A DNA stretch of 64,000 nt from positions 411,549 through 475,548 of the forward strand of contig KN817532.1 in assembly GCA_000827495.1 (NCBI GenBank). The letters are read 5' to 3'. Both the position numbers and the translations under genes were made by a program. Below the pieces are notes generated by a model. It did no database searches. It was not told where the DNA came from and worked only from the letters and a program-made list of their open reading frames with translations. This document shows positions 11,503 to 24,200 of this stretch, in pieces (the stretch's first letter is position 1; each line of letters opens with the position of its first letter). This stretch comes from Hypholoma sublateritium FD-334 SS-4. Lineage: Eukaryota; Basidiomycota; Agaricomycetes; Agaricales; Strophariaceae.

Positions 11503-14111
11503 ATGCCTTCCGCTTCTCCCTTACCAGAGGCCGCTGGCTATGCCGTTGTGCTAGGGCTTGGACTTGCTTTTGCTTTATTTATGAACGGTGTCACTTGGAT
11601 CCAGAAGACGTTCTCCAAGTATTCGCCGAATTCTGCCTCGGAATTCTCTGCCGCAAGCCGTTCGCTGAAGACAGGCCTTGTCGTCGCTGGTATTGTTAGC
11701 TCATGTGAGATCCCCTTTATACTTATTCCTATCTCGGTATTGACCTGTTTTTCGACAGGGACATGGAGTTTAACGCTCCTTCAAAGTGCAACGCAATCAT
11801 ATGTCATGGGTGTTTCTGGCGGTTACTGGTATGTAATTGACATTCTACTACTGAGTAATCGGACCTCAACAATCTTCAGGTATGCTGTTGGCGGAACAAT
11901 GCAGATAGCCATCTTCTCCGTAATCGCGAGCAAAGTTAAAATCAACGCTAATCGGGCAACGACATTCCCTGAGGTACTTCTTTCTTTGTAACCTGAAGAG
12001 CCAAACTGACCTTGAACGTTAAGGTTGCCTATATCAGATTCGGAACAGCAGGGCATCTGGCTTTCCTTTGGTGTGGGCTAGTCTGCAATGCCATCGTCTC
12101 GTCGTGCATCCTTATCGGCGGAGGCTCCGTGGTGACGGCGCTCACCGGCATGAACCAATATGCGTCGCTCTTCCTCATCCCTGTCGGGGTGGCATTCTAT
12201 GTGGCAGTCGGGTTTGTTGTTTTGTTTTCTAAATTCTGTCAGTAGGTTCTAATGGAAATTTCAGAGGACTGAGGGCAACTTTCATCTGCGACGCTACGCA
12301 TACCTTCGCTCTGCTTCTCATCCTCATTGGATTCGGATTTGTGTACGTCACATGTCCATCTTCGCAACCTTCGCAATACCCTGCTAAACCGTGATCCCAC
12401 ATGAAAACAGCATATTCGCGGGCTCCAATGTCGTTGGCAGTCCAAACAAGCTTTACGAGCTCCTGGTCGATGCTGCAAAAATCTGGCCAGTCGACGGCAA
12501 CCTCCACGGGTCGTATCTGACCTTCCGGTCACAGCAAGGTGTCATTTTTGCGGCAGTGGTCAGTCCTCTCTTACTCAAGATATAGTCCAACTACTTACTT
12601 GAGACAACAGTCTATAATCAATGGTTTTGGCCTGGTGACGTGCGACCAAGGGTACTGGTCGCGCGCAATAGCTTCCAATCCTTCATCGACGGCGCGCGCT
12701 TATTTCTTGGGCGGCATTGCGTGGTTTTCTATCCCTTTTTCCTGTGGAACGATGCTCGGGCTGACTGCGCGGGGCCTTTCGACCCTGCCTGATTTCCCCG
12801 TCCTCTCAACCGCCGATGTTGGCGCGGGTCTTGCGGGTGTCCGCGTCGTCACCTACCTCATGGGTACGGCAGGCTCCGTCCTGATGCTTCTTCTCATCTT
12901 TTTGAGTCTCACATCGGTGCGTTACTTCTGCTGTGCCGCGGGCTAGCTTCAATTCTGAATCTTAAATAGGCGTTGAGCGCGGAGCTTATCGCAACCTCGA
13001 CACTCTTGTCGTACGATGTGTATCGACACTACTTCAACCCTAAAGCGACCAGCAAGCAGATTGTCACGGCATCACGCTACTTCATTGCCTTTTGGTCTGT
13101 CTTCTCGGCCGCCCTTGCGTCTGTATTTTATACCGTTGGAATTGTGAGTGCTTCACCACGTTTTGGTGTCGTTTAAATTTTAATTCTTATCTAGAACCTG
13201 AGCTGGCTATTCTACTTCTTGGGTGTCGCCACGGCATCGGGTGTCTTCCCTATCGGCTTGACCTTCATGTGCGTATACACCAACATCCACTGAGCAGCTA
13301 CTAACGTCCTCCCGCCCATGTTATTCTCAGATGGAAAGACCTGAGCAAAGCGGGCGCGGTCGCTGGCTCAATTGGCGGCATGAGCATCTCCATCTTCGTG
13401 TGGCTCGTCACCGCGAAATTGTACATGGGCGAAATCACCGTCGACACGCTATCCAACCGGTGGGTCTCCTTCGCGGGGAACACGGCGGCGATCGTCTCCG
13501 GGGGTGTCCTCTCCGTCGGGCTATCCCTTTGGCGCCCGGCGAACTTTGATTGGGACAAGACAAAGCTGATGGAGGGCGTCAAGGAGGATGGGCCTGCGCC
13601 GCCACACCCGGCGTTCGTGTCGTCGCCGTCTTTGAATAGCGACGAGAAGGGTGACGAAAAAAGTGACGAGAAAGATCGTGCTGCAGCGGAGGCCATCGAG
13701 GTCTCCAGCCTGCCGCAGGACGCCGCTGCTATTGATGGGCTGGACATCCCGGCACTCACTAGAACATTCAAGAAGTATACTATCCTGTTCGCCGTCCTCG
13801 CGTCGATTATCACTTTTGTGCGTATTTCGTTACCTCTGACGATGGTCAGCCATTTGACTGTTCTTTCTGGCAGATTATTCCCGCACCGCTTGGGGGCGCA
13901 CCGTATATTTTCTCGCCCAAGTTCTTCACGGCCTTTGTTGCCGTCATGTTTGTAAGTCACGCGGTGCCAGTCTCTAAAAATGACATCGCTGAACCTGCGT
14001 TCACAGATCTGGCTATTTTTCGCGTTCTCCGTGGTTGTTATTTTACCTGTCTTCGAATCGAGGCATACGCTATTCAGGATCGGGCGAGGGGTTCTCGGGA
14101 TCAAGGCTTAA
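11503..14111 (+). CDS. DUR3: DUR3-type urea active transporter (sodium/solute symporter family)
   Basis: Plasma-membrane importer of urea, driven by ion symport. The product starts MPSASPLPEAAGYAVVLGLG and reads through about 14-15 membrane segments, with family landmarks NGVTWIQKTFSKYSP, WTWSLTLLQSATQSYVMGVSGGYWYAVGG, GGLRATFICDATHTFALL, GFGLVTCDQGYWSRAIAS and SAELIATSTLLSYDVYRHYFNP. A charged cytoplasmic loop (SDEKGDEKSDEKDRAAAEAIEVSS, encoded near 13630-13710) precedes the last helices, and the protein ends SRHTLFRIGRGVLGIKA at TAA 14109-14111. About ten short introns. Length (about 690 residues) and motifs fit fungal DUR3. Transcription is probably nitrogen-controlled in fungi in general, but no regulatory site is claimed here. 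Confidence 0.93.
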
Positions 14112-14215
14112 TGAGCATTCTGCAATGCATCTTACGAATACCCCAAATGTAAAATATGTTATCTAGAAACATAAAATTCCGCCCATCGTCGATCTTGACT
14201 CTTGAGTCCCACTAC

Positions 14216-14901
14216 TTATGTTGGGGCGGTAGTAGTCGCCTTGGTGTCGCTGTCGGGAAATTTGCCGTCGGTTTCCATGTGTGTTTCTTTCTCTAACTCC
14301 ACGGATTCTTGTAAAGTTAAACTGCGATAGGGCACTTGATAGATTCCTTCGGGGATTTGGGAGGAGCCGCTGGGTCTTCTTGCCATGAACCCGTCGATCC
14401 GCGTTTGATTCCTGAAATCCTTGGTATAGCGACTTTTCGTGCGATTTGATTTGCTCATTACAGCTGGACCTTTAGCGTATGTTTTCGGACGCTCTACATA
14501 ACAAGTAGAGTCATTTACAGACTCACTAAGTAGTACAATGAAAGATTATCAATAATCTATCACTTACCCCTCTTCGGTTTTTGTTGTTTATGAGGTGGAA
14601 TCCAGTCCGCATCATCCACCCTGGCAGTGGGTTCTCCGTCGTCGTTGAAAGACAGCGTTACGGGCTGCTTTGCAAGTTCTGTGAAACCAGATGCATCATC
14701 CGGATAGTCGTCGTCTTCCTGCTCCCTGCTACTTGTGTCCTTTATTTCCTGGTTCTCGCCAATGTCCTGATCTGGGTCGGGTAGTGCTCCATGCAAGGCC
14801 TCTTTCGATTCAAGCTCAAGAAGCAGTGATGACGGTGGTCGCTGATTTCTGAGACCCGAAATATTCTTTTTTTTCTTAGGTGGGCGGCCTTTGGGAGGCA
14901 T
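14216..14901 (-). CDS. Small basic protein with AT-hook-like start and PIP-box-like motif, unknown function
   Basis: Not a family I recognise. Two exons: exon 1 (14901 down to about 14570) begins MPPKGRPPKKKKN, an AT-hook-like Gly-Arg-Pro core in a Lys-rich run, followed by an acidic middle (REQEDDDYPDD). Exon 2 keeps the frame across a GTAAGT..TAG intron (about 14475-14569; the join gives PKRERPKTYAKGPAV) and contains NQTRIDGFMARR, which fits the PCNA-interacting PIP pattern Q-x-x-I-x-x-F-M. The protein ends DTKATTTAPT, about 205 residues. It could be a chromatin or replication-linked protein, or the N-terminal part of a decayed transposase gene; no catalytic domain is present. Confidence 0.55.
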
Positions 14902-15857
14902 TTTATCGATTGTTCAAAAGAGACTGGGTCGGTAAAAAGGTACGATACTTTGTTGGAGAATTGTTAGAGAACATAGAATATAACAAAAGCCGTGACCTCA
15001 AAACACGTTTTCGAGATTTAAGCGATTTCTTTCAGTAGCCAAATATTTGTAGGACTTTTTACCGAGTACCGTCAAATTAGTGCAAAACACTGACATACTT
15101 CGTGATTTGGAACCGGACATTCTGACGAGCATGGCTTTCTGAGGGCAACTTCGGAAAAATAATTAGCATCAAGCAACGTACATAAAAATATAAGTAAGCA
15201 ATTGGAGCTCGAAGAGGTTGTGGGGCAAGTGTCGCGTTCTTGATAAATGTGACATCCTGCCAGTGATGGGATATCCCCGGGCGGAGTCTGGATTGAATAG
15301 TACAACGACACCTCGTCACGGCAAGCGACTCGGACTCAACTCGGACTTCAACGTTTCAACCTTGCCTCAACGCTTTCAAACTTCAAAGTCACTAGCGTCA
15401 GCTTGTCCACGAAGCACAGTGATTTCTGCATACAACAGGAATTCAAATATTCAAAGCTAACTTACGGGAAAATTCACTCGCGTTATCAATAGAGAAGTTG
15501 CAATATGTACGTCTGCTATATATTAGCATTCTTGGTCTTTTCGAGCGTGCTATCAATGCTTATTATAGCTTGGAATTGTCTGTCTAGTATCTGTCTGGCC
15601 CAAGTCCAGCCCGAAAAAATAATCTCAGCAACTTTGCCTGCTTGACGACAGACATACGCCAAGCTTCGCTCATGAATCATAATTTTGGACTGCTTAATCC
15701 CAATTATCTCTTCCATTGCGGTCACGAGCCTTTGCTCGTAAATATAACGGCACCGCTGGTGAGGCATGTAAACCCTATCAGTATTTGACTGTTTCAGACC
15801 ACAACAGCAAAACGACGCTCATACATAATCTGTACCACTCATCAACATCCACCAATC
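14902..15857. other. Intergenic region
   Basis: 956 bp, AT-rich, between the small AT-hook gene and the dehydrogenase gene. An 83-codon minus-strand frame at 15516-15767 has no recognisable family features. A short imperfect repetition of ACTTCAAAC/TCAACG words occurs at about 15335-15390. No gene called. Confidence 0.4.
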
Positions 15858-17082
15858 ATGAAGGTTGCGGTATTTGGAACGGCCAAGGTGCGCTTTTACC
15901 TCTCTCAGATCGCGCAGATCGTGAACCTGCAGCCCAGTATGACTTCGAGTCGCTCAGCAGGGCGATACCCGCCGATTTTGCCATTGAATTCACCTTCCTT
16001 GACCCCCTCCTTGACGAAAAGACAGCGGTTCTCGCCGCTGGGCACGACGCTGTCTGCATCTTCGTGAACGACCTCTGCACCGCCGCCGTCGTCGAACGGC
16101 TGCACGCGCTCGGAGTAGTAAGCCCCGGCCTTGCTGACTTGCCACGCCCCCCCTGACCTGCGTTTCACGCTCCAGAAATTCATAGCGCTACGCTGCGCGG
16201 GGTACAACAACGTCGATCTCACCGCCGCCGCGCGCCGCGGGCTCGTCGTCGCGCGCGTACCCGCGTACTCGCCGGAGGCGGTCGCCGAGTTCACCGTCGG
16301 CATGATCATGACCGTCGTGCGCAAGTACCACAAGGCATACAACCGCGTGCGCGAGGGTAACTTCCTGCTCGACGGCCTGCTCGGGATGAACATAGCGGGC
16401 AAGACGGTTGGAATCATCGGCACGGGGCGCATTGGGCTGCTCACGGGCAAGATCCTCGCGCTGGGCTTCGGCGCGGTCGTCATCGCGTACGACCCTTATC
16501 CGACGCCGGCGGCGGCAGCGCATGGTGTCACGTACGTGGACACGGTGGAGGAGCTGTTTAGGCGCGCGGACATCATTAGTTTGCACTGCCCGCTCACGAC
16601 AGACACGGAGTACATCATCAACGACAACAGCCTTGCGCTTACGAAGAAGGGCGTTATTCTCATCAACACGTCGCGCGGTGGCCTGATTGACACCTACGCT
16701 TTGATTCGGTAGGTCTCACCAGCACTTATATGCGTGCTCTAACGCGCTTTACCCAGCGCGTTGAAGAGCGGCCACGTCTCCGCAGTGGGGCTTGATGTGT
16801 ACGAGCGCGAGTCCGGGTACTTTTTTGCAGATTCAAGTACCAAAGTCATCGCCGACGACAGCTTCGCGAGACTGCTCTCCTTTTACAATGTTTTCATGAC
16901 GTGAGCACCCGCCTACCTCGAGCACATCAATAGTACTGACTTTTGTTGTCAGCGGACACCAAGCATTCCTGACGAAGGAGGCGCTGGACAACATCGCAGC
17001 CACCACGGTGAACAACCTACGTAATATGTCGCTCACAGGGACCACCGACGCCCAGTTCCTCGTCGGCCCCTCCAATAAATAG
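15858..17082 (+). CDS. D-lactate dehydrogenase-type 2-hydroxyacid dehydrogenase
   Basis: NAD-dependent interconversion of pyruvate and D-lactate (or a related 2-keto acid) in the cytosol. Start ATG 15858; exon 1 MKVAVFGTAK joins in phase 0 across intron 15888-15939 to YDFESLSRAIP, matching the start of bacterial and fungal D-LDH. Landmarks: RCAGYNNVDL substrate loop, the Rossmann fingerprint GIIGTGRIG, active-site Arg in INTSRGGLID, Glu in DVYERESGYFF, and His in GHQAFLTKEAL after another intron. It ends FLVGPSNK, TAG 17080-17082. Five exons or so, about 340 residues, normal length. The gene is convergent with MCM4, 105 bp apart. Confidence 0.92.
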
Positions 17083-17187
17083 ATACCACATCTAGATATC
17101 CCGCCTTGTCGATTGTATAACACCGTACACGCAATACATAAATAAAATACACTGACTTTCTCAAACAGCAAGACATATTATAGCAGC

Positions 17188-20100
17188 CTACCCCTCGATG
17201 CGCCTGATCATCCGCTTCTCGCGCTCGCCCACAACCTTGACGATCCCCTCGTTCTCGAGCCCCTTGAGCACCTCCGCAAAGTCGAGCGTGTCGATTTTGA
17301 CGCTGCTTTGCTCCCCAAGCTGCCGAATGGCGTCGGCCCACTTGAGCCCGCGGCCTTTTGCCCCCGCGTCGAGCAGCGCGAGCACCTCGCGGCGCATGTC
17401 GTCGCGCAGGCGACGCTGGCCCGCGCCCGTGCCCGTGTTCAGCAGGCCCATGTCGATCTTCCCCGTGCGCGGGTCCATCGCGCTCGCGCGGATCGCCGCG
17501 CGCATGAGGCGCCCCGCCTCCTGCACGTCACTGAGCTCGACAAACTCGGAGAAGCGCATACGCGCGTGCGCCTCGGACAGGCGGATGAGGCTCTCAAGCT
17601 GCCGCGTCGTCGCCGTGATGCGTTTCTCCGACGCGCGCGGGTCGTCGCCCATGTTGCGCATCTCGACGTACGCGCGTACGAGCTCTGCGCCGGCCTCCTC
17701 CGTGATGACGGGGTGGATCTTCGCGCGCGCGAAGTCGATGTACGCGGAGAGCTCGTGCATGGGCTGGGGAGGGTGTTAGTTCGACTGTCTTCGATGTGCC
17801 GAATGGCGGGACGTACTAGGATGTCTTGCGATTCTGCGCTCGGGGTGTCCTCCAGATATAGGCCTACCAAGTGCTGCGCGAGTCGCCGGTCGAGGGTGTC
17901 TTCAACCTGGTCAAGGACAAGATAGAGCAGATCGAAACGCGAGATCAAGGTTGGCGGGAGGTCTATGTTCCTCGTGATGGGGAGATTCACGTCGTATCTC
18001 GAGCCGACAGGATTGGCCGCTGCAAGAATGGATGTCCGGGCATTGAGGGTGGTGATAATGCCTGCCTTTGCGATGGATACAGTTTGTTGTTCCTAAGAAG
18101 CATTAGTATGACCGCATATATCAAAAGGGAGCTGGGGCTCACCATGACTTCATGGAGCACACTCCTGGTTGCATCCGACATCTTGTCGAACTCATCGATA
18201 CAGCAGACACCACCATCACTCAGCACCAGGGCACCACTAGAAAGGGAATTGGTAAGCTGGTCAAGGTCGGTGAATTATTGACTTGCCTCTCCAAAACTAG
18301 CTGCTTCGTTTCTGGGTCACGGGTGACATATGCAGTAAGACCAACGGCCGAGGAACCTTTGCCCGATGCATAAACACCGCGGGGAGCGATTTTGTGAACA
18401 TACTAGAACGCCGAGCGTCAATATGGGTGGATGACCATGTCACAAGAACTCACTTGAAGGATTTGCGATTTACTGGTACCGGGATCACCAACGAGTAGAA
18501 CGTTGATATCGCCTCTGTACCGTGGGCCACCTCCACCTCCACCCTTGGCCACGCTCTTATTCGTTCCGCCAAAGAGCTGCAGCAGGATGCCCTTCTTCAC
18601 ATCCTCCATCTCCCAAATCGAAGGCGCGAGCGAGCGCGCGAGGTACTCATACACGTCCGGCCGCTGGCTCAGCGTCTTGAGCTTCTCCTCGAGCTCCGCC
18701 TTGCGGCTCTGTCCGCCCTCACGCTCCTCGTCCTGGTCGCCGCCGTCACCCAGGCCTCCAATGCCGGGGAGCCGGTCCCCGCCCGCCGGGCGTGTGCTCT
18801 TGTCGAAGCTCAGCGCGCCGCCCGACCCGAGCTTAATGTGTACGACGTCGAGGTACGTCTTGAACAAACTCTTGAGCGTGCGCTGGCGCGGGTTTGTGCG
18901 CACGGGCACACTGCGGTAAATGCCCGTGACGACGACGCGGTCGCCCGGCTTCGAGACGTCGACCAGTTCGTCGTACACGCTGAGCGACACGGTGTGCGGC
19001 GTTTGCCCGTCGGGGACCGCGTCGGGCGTCTCCTGCAGCCGGATGACCTGTCGGTCCGCAAACTCGCAGCGGTTGTGCATGAGCGACATCGTGCCGACGG
19101 ACGCGCAGACGTCGCGTGGGCACCGCGCGGGCTCCTCGATCTTACCGCGGTCGATCTCGACCTGCACGGTGTGCGAACACGTCAGGCAGCGGAAGAAAGC
19201 AACCTTCATATCTGGGATGACGGGCGTGGCCCGGATCACGAGGCCTTTGATGCATACGAGCTTGTCCGTATCTGCCGACGCTCATGAGTTGGTGGGTATA
19301 GAATGCACACAACCCTCCACTTACCGCTTGGGTTCAATGTTCGTATGTTGACTGAAGGTAAACCAAACGGCCGCACTTTGTATATCCTACCCATAATATC
19401 GCCGATTTCTGCGTCTCCCTCCTCGCCCTGCATGCCTTCAACACCGTTCTGCTGGTCCATATCCGCAACTTCGAGCATAAGATCTTTTAATACCTGATCC
19501 ATGGCAGGCACAACTTCCTGGGGATACTTGATAAGCTGGGTGTGTAGCTTCTTCGCAGGCGGGTACGCAATCAGATTGACAACATCAAGATTTAGGTTCG
19601 TCTCGCCGGTCTGGCGCATCCTGCGGAAGTAGGTCTCGTAGAGCAAGACTTCTCCCTCCTCGGGCGAAGACAGCGCCTGTGTGCGCAGCCCTTGCTGACG
19701 ATCGTACTGGATTCGGTATTTGGGCTTGAACCCCTTGAAGAAATCGCGGAAAACTTTCATCGTTTCTCCCAGGTTGACAGTGGTTCCCCAGATCGCACGG
19801 ATCTCGTCGGGCTCATCGGAGGGAGCGGGTGCAGCAGAAAGATTGGGTCCAGATGAGTGGGGCAGTCCCAGGTGGCTGATATCTGAATTGAGGTTATTGG
19901 GATCGAGCGGCTCAGTGCGGCGCGCAATGCGTCGTGCAGAAGCGCTCGGGGTAACCGAGAGGGAGGAATGGATATCTCCGCGTCGATTCTTGGGTGTTTT
20001 ATGAACAGCAGGGCTCCTGTTGGCGACATCAGTTATTTAAGCAATCAAAGGCACGGAGTGCGTACGAAGGGAAGTCGAGGGGGTCGGAGTCTACAGGTCG

Positions 20101-20482
20101 ACTTGAGGGTATATCTTGAGTCCTTCGTGGATTCTTAGCAGGGGTAGAGGATGGAAAAGCGATGGGAGACGAGCTCCCGGCTGACGACGCGTCAGACAAC
20201 GGTCTTTTATGACAGATGGAACATACCAGTGAAGAGCGGTGTCCGCTTCGGTGTAGTCAAGCCAACTGCTCGTCGTGCGGTCATTGACCGCAGCGGAGAG
20301 CTCGTCGGTGGGATCTGGTTGCGCCGACGCGGTGTCCCCGATACCGTGGAAGGCGTTCCTGCGAGGAAAAGCGGATTGGCCTGCGGCGCATTGGGTATCG
20401 GTTGGTGAGCGTTGGAGCCATCCTGCATCTCTACATCGTCCATCTCGGACGAAGGGAAGTCCAAGGCAGGCGGAGACGACAT
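17188..20482 (-). CDS. MCM4: MCM4, subunit of the replicative MCM2-7 helicase
   Basis: DNA helicase subunit loaded at replication origins. Start at 20480-20482. The N-terminal tail is rich in S/T-P sites ([23 protein letters not shown]), as usual for CDK-regulated MCM4. The OB/zinc region has [30 protein letters not shown]. The AAA+ core has Walker [10 protein letters not shown], Walker B CIDEFDKM, sensor 1 AAANP and arginine finger LISRFDLL. The C-terminal part has the MCM4-specific [13 protein letters not shown] and a winged helix ending [11 protein letters not shown] at 17188. About 940 residues, six or so introns. The promoter carries MluI cell-cycle boxes (separate entry). Confidence 0.97.
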
Positions 20483-20496
20483 TTCTCTCGAGTTAA

Positions 20497-20569
20497 ACGC
20501 GTCTGGGGGTGTGTTATGGGTGAAGGAAAGATGAAGAAGGCCAACGACACGCTACGCGACGCGACGCGT
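20497..20569. promoter_or_regulatory. Cluster of MCB-type elements upstream of MCM4
   Basis: Two perfect ACGCGT sites at 20497-20502 and 20564-20569, the second preceded by two overlapping ACGCGA half-matches (20554-20559, 20559-20564). They lie 15-90 bp upstream of the MCM4 start. ACGCGT is the MluI cell-cycle box bound by MBF-type factors that drive G1/S genes in ascomycete yeasts; use here is inferred from position and density. Confidence 0.6.
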
Positions 20570-21280
20570 CAATTTTGAACTTAGGGCCGGCGCCACCAAA
20601 GTTCCCACCCGCTCTGGCAACGCTTCAGTAACACCAACACTTACTACAGATACCAACACCTTTCTCAGTATTCTCGCTCTATACTTTCGTTGTGACAGAG
20701 TAATAATAACGACGTAGTCAAACCTTCAGCTTCAAAGCTTCGTGGCTTCAACAATATCAATCTCATCGACGTGGCAATTCACCAATTTAAAGGATTCAAA
20801 ATATATGCGCAGGCGGGGGCAGCCAACGTTACATCCTCCACCCTCATGCAAATTTATTCGTCAAGAGCAAATTTTATATGACTATGGTCTCCACGCTTCC
20901 CCACGAACTTCAAAATGCTCATCGGCGCAGCCGCTTAAGTCAACATTTGCTCCCTCTCAAAACGTGTAAGTCATTGTATCCGTTGTGTATCCGCCGGTTT
21001 GGTGGTCAGGCAGGAATTGTCAACAGTTGCAGAACAAGGCTCTACCTTCCATGGATATTATTCCGACCAATACCATCGCGGACAAGACTATTTTCAGAAC
21101 CAACTCACGTATGTAACAGCAACTGCGGACGTCATCTGACAGCTCAACGCTCGAATGAATGTACAACAATGTGACATGAGTCCGATTGAGATAACAGCAA
21201 GGTTCCCTTCTTGCTCCCATCCGTTTGGAGTATACTCTTGTCAAATCCCCACTGCTCAGCCTTGACCTTTGGTCCCTTTC
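20570..21280. other. Divergent intergenic region between MCM4 and the Ppo gene
   Basis: Upstream region of both genes. Apart from the MCB cluster at its left edge no repeat or gene is seen. Confidence 0.4.
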
Positions 21281-24200
21281 ATGGCTTCTTTCATTCGTAG
21301 GATCACCCAAAGAGGTGATCACGGATCTCAGACAGAGCCCGCCGATGACCGCGACCTCGTCAGCGAAAGGGAGTCATGGGATACAGTCATCAAGCGTCCC
21401 ATAGGGAGACAGTCTGAAATTGTGAGTGCGTAGTATTCCTGGTATATGACAACGCAGTGAATTTCTGTTTGAAGCCCAAGCTCCTGGAGGCTGTTAGAGG
21501 AGTTCTTTCTGGAGGAGACATGGATGATAGGAAGATGCTGGTACGTACTACTTACAAGTGTGGTTTCATGGCTTCGACCTTTCTGATCTTTTGTCTAGTT
21601 AGAGCACCTGATTGTAAATATATCACGTACTCCGACAGACTCGGGTGCATCTTTGAACGTCCAGCAGTTTCTTATTTCACTGCGTAAGTAGGCGGGTATT
21701 TCCTGGGCCAAATCAACATGGCTAATGACTTAGACGGACACTGATAAATACTGCCATGCAGTTTACAGAGATCTTCCTCACCCTCCAAGTGGCTATGTGG
21801 GCCTTCCGAGAGTACGCACTGCGGCGCCTCCTCCAGAAGCTCCCCGAAGGAAATATGCATTCAGATCTCCAGATGGCTCCAACTATAGTCAAGCGTCCCC
21901 AACGATGGGTATGGCCGGCTCCGCGTATGCACAATATGTGCCTTCGACCAACAACTCGCCCAAGACTGCCCTCCCCGACCCCGGGCTTGTTTTTGACACC
22001 CTATTAAAGCGCGACAGATTTGTTTCCCATCCCTCCGGAATATCATCCATGTTCTTTGCGTTTGCGAACCTCATCAGCCACACGGTCTTCAACACCGACT
22101 ATGTCAATCCGCATATCAACAAAGCGAGTAGCTATCTGGACCTCAGCATTCTGTATGGCAGCTCTCAGAACGATATTAACTCCGTCCGACGCAAAGACGG
22201 GACAGGGCAACTGTGGGACGATGTCTTCGCAGACTCGAGGCTTCTGGTCATGCCCCCGGCGAGCTGTGCTCTCCTCGTTCTCTTTTGTCGAAACCACAAT
22301 GTACGGAATTTGTTTATAATCTCTGACCGATGGTTTCTGACAAATTGTTTGCTTAGTTCATTGCCCAACGACTCCTGAATATCAATGAATCTGGAACATA
22401 CATAACAAATCTAAATGCACCCCAAACAATGCTACAAAGGTTTCGGCAGGACGAAGAAATCTTCAATCGCGCTCGTCTGGTTAACTGTGGATATTTTACA
22501 AATATCCTTCTAGGAGGTTTGCTCCATGCACCATGAACAATATCATTGATCTCATTCGTGTATAGATTACGTAGGCACAATATTGGGGCTGGTCCGTGAT
22601 CAGTGTAGTTGGCGTCTAAATCCTCTAATAGTAAGCTTTGTTCCACTCAATTCGCTATGCTAATCTATTGCTGATAACATTTTTCTCCTAGACTATGCGA
22701 GATTCAGATCATGCCTTCACTCCCATTGGCGAAGGGAATGTTTCCTCCATTGAGTTCAATCTCCTCTATCGGTGGCACTCAACGCTGTCCAAAGAAGACG
22801 AGAGATGGTTCGATGCGAACACGTCCAAGGGATGTGGTAGAAAGCCCGAGGAGGCAAGTGTATTGAAATTACTGCCGACTGATACCGTCACTTATTATTT
22901 GTTCAAAGCTTACACCTAAAGAGTTTGAAGACATCGCTCGCAAAATGATGCGAGAACAGTCCAGTAACCCTCCCCGTACTTGGACTTTCGATGGGTAAGC
23001 CGCCGCCAGTTAAGCAGACATGCATTTTTGGCCCTCGGTATTTCGTGTTCATTTTTTCATTAAAATTAATGTGCAGGCTCAAACGCCAAGGTCCGGATAA
23101 TATGGGCCCATTTGCCGACGCAGATCTAGCGAGGATCCTCCAAAATGCAACGAACTCCCGCGCAAGAGCGTTTGGAGCACGAGGCGTCCCCGAGGCCCTG
23201 CGCGTTGCTGAACTTATGGCCATTGAGCAATCAAGAAAATGGGGAACATGTTCGGCAAGGTGTCTTATTTGACAGCTTTGGGGTTGTGTTTTAACTATCG
23301 TCATTTAGTTGAATGAGTTCAGAAGCTTTTTGGGCTTAATGCGTAAGCCACAGAGACAACCACCTTCTGCGATAATCAATGTCTTTCTCACCTCGTTCTT
23401 TTAGCGTATAATTCATTTGCCGAGTGGAACCCCGATCCTCAGGTCCATGTCAGTAATTTACTATATTTTGACCCAATTTTCTTCTCAAGAAAATATTTGC
23501 AGAATGCTGCGGCATCTCTCTATAGGGATATCGATAGCCTCGAGCTCTATGTATATAAATTTACCCTCGCTGATACTAATAGATTACTGCTTACATATGA
23601 TATTGCAGGTTGGCCTGCAAGCAGAGGACACCAAACCTGTTATCCCAGGTAACGGTCTATGCTCCGGATATACAATCTCTCGTGCCCTTTTGGCAAATGT
23701 GATATGCTTGATTAGGGGAGACAGATTTATGACTGTTGGTCTTACGCGTAAGTCTGATTTTTCTGTTTATTATTTCTACTAATACCTGAAATCTGTAGCA
23801 CGCAACCTGACTGCTTGGGGTTACCGCGACTGTCAATTTGATACCGAGGATGGCTCCTTCGGAGGCTTGCTCACTAGACTACTATTCAGAGCATTGCCGG
23901 ACCATTACCCCCAGAGATCGACCTATGCTCATTTCCCTTTCATGCAGCCTGAGTTCGTGAGAGCAATGTTCGGCGGAGACCGTGTGGATCAACTTCTGAA
24001 ATACGATTGGACCCGCCCACATGCACGTCCTGAGGTCATTTCCGTAGGCACCTTTGCCACTGTCAAGCGTATACTGGAAAATCCCGGAGTTTACACCCCA
24101 TTATTTGAAAGTAAATTATTTACTGTCGTCCAACCGTTTTTCGTACTACGAAGTGCCAGTGTCCCATCATCTCGGGTACGTGCTCTCGTATCAATGAATT

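Noticed and set aside
15516..15767. 83-codon minus-strand frame upstream of the dehydrogenase gene
   Set aside because: No family resemblance and no repeat partner; could be promoter DNA read as protein.
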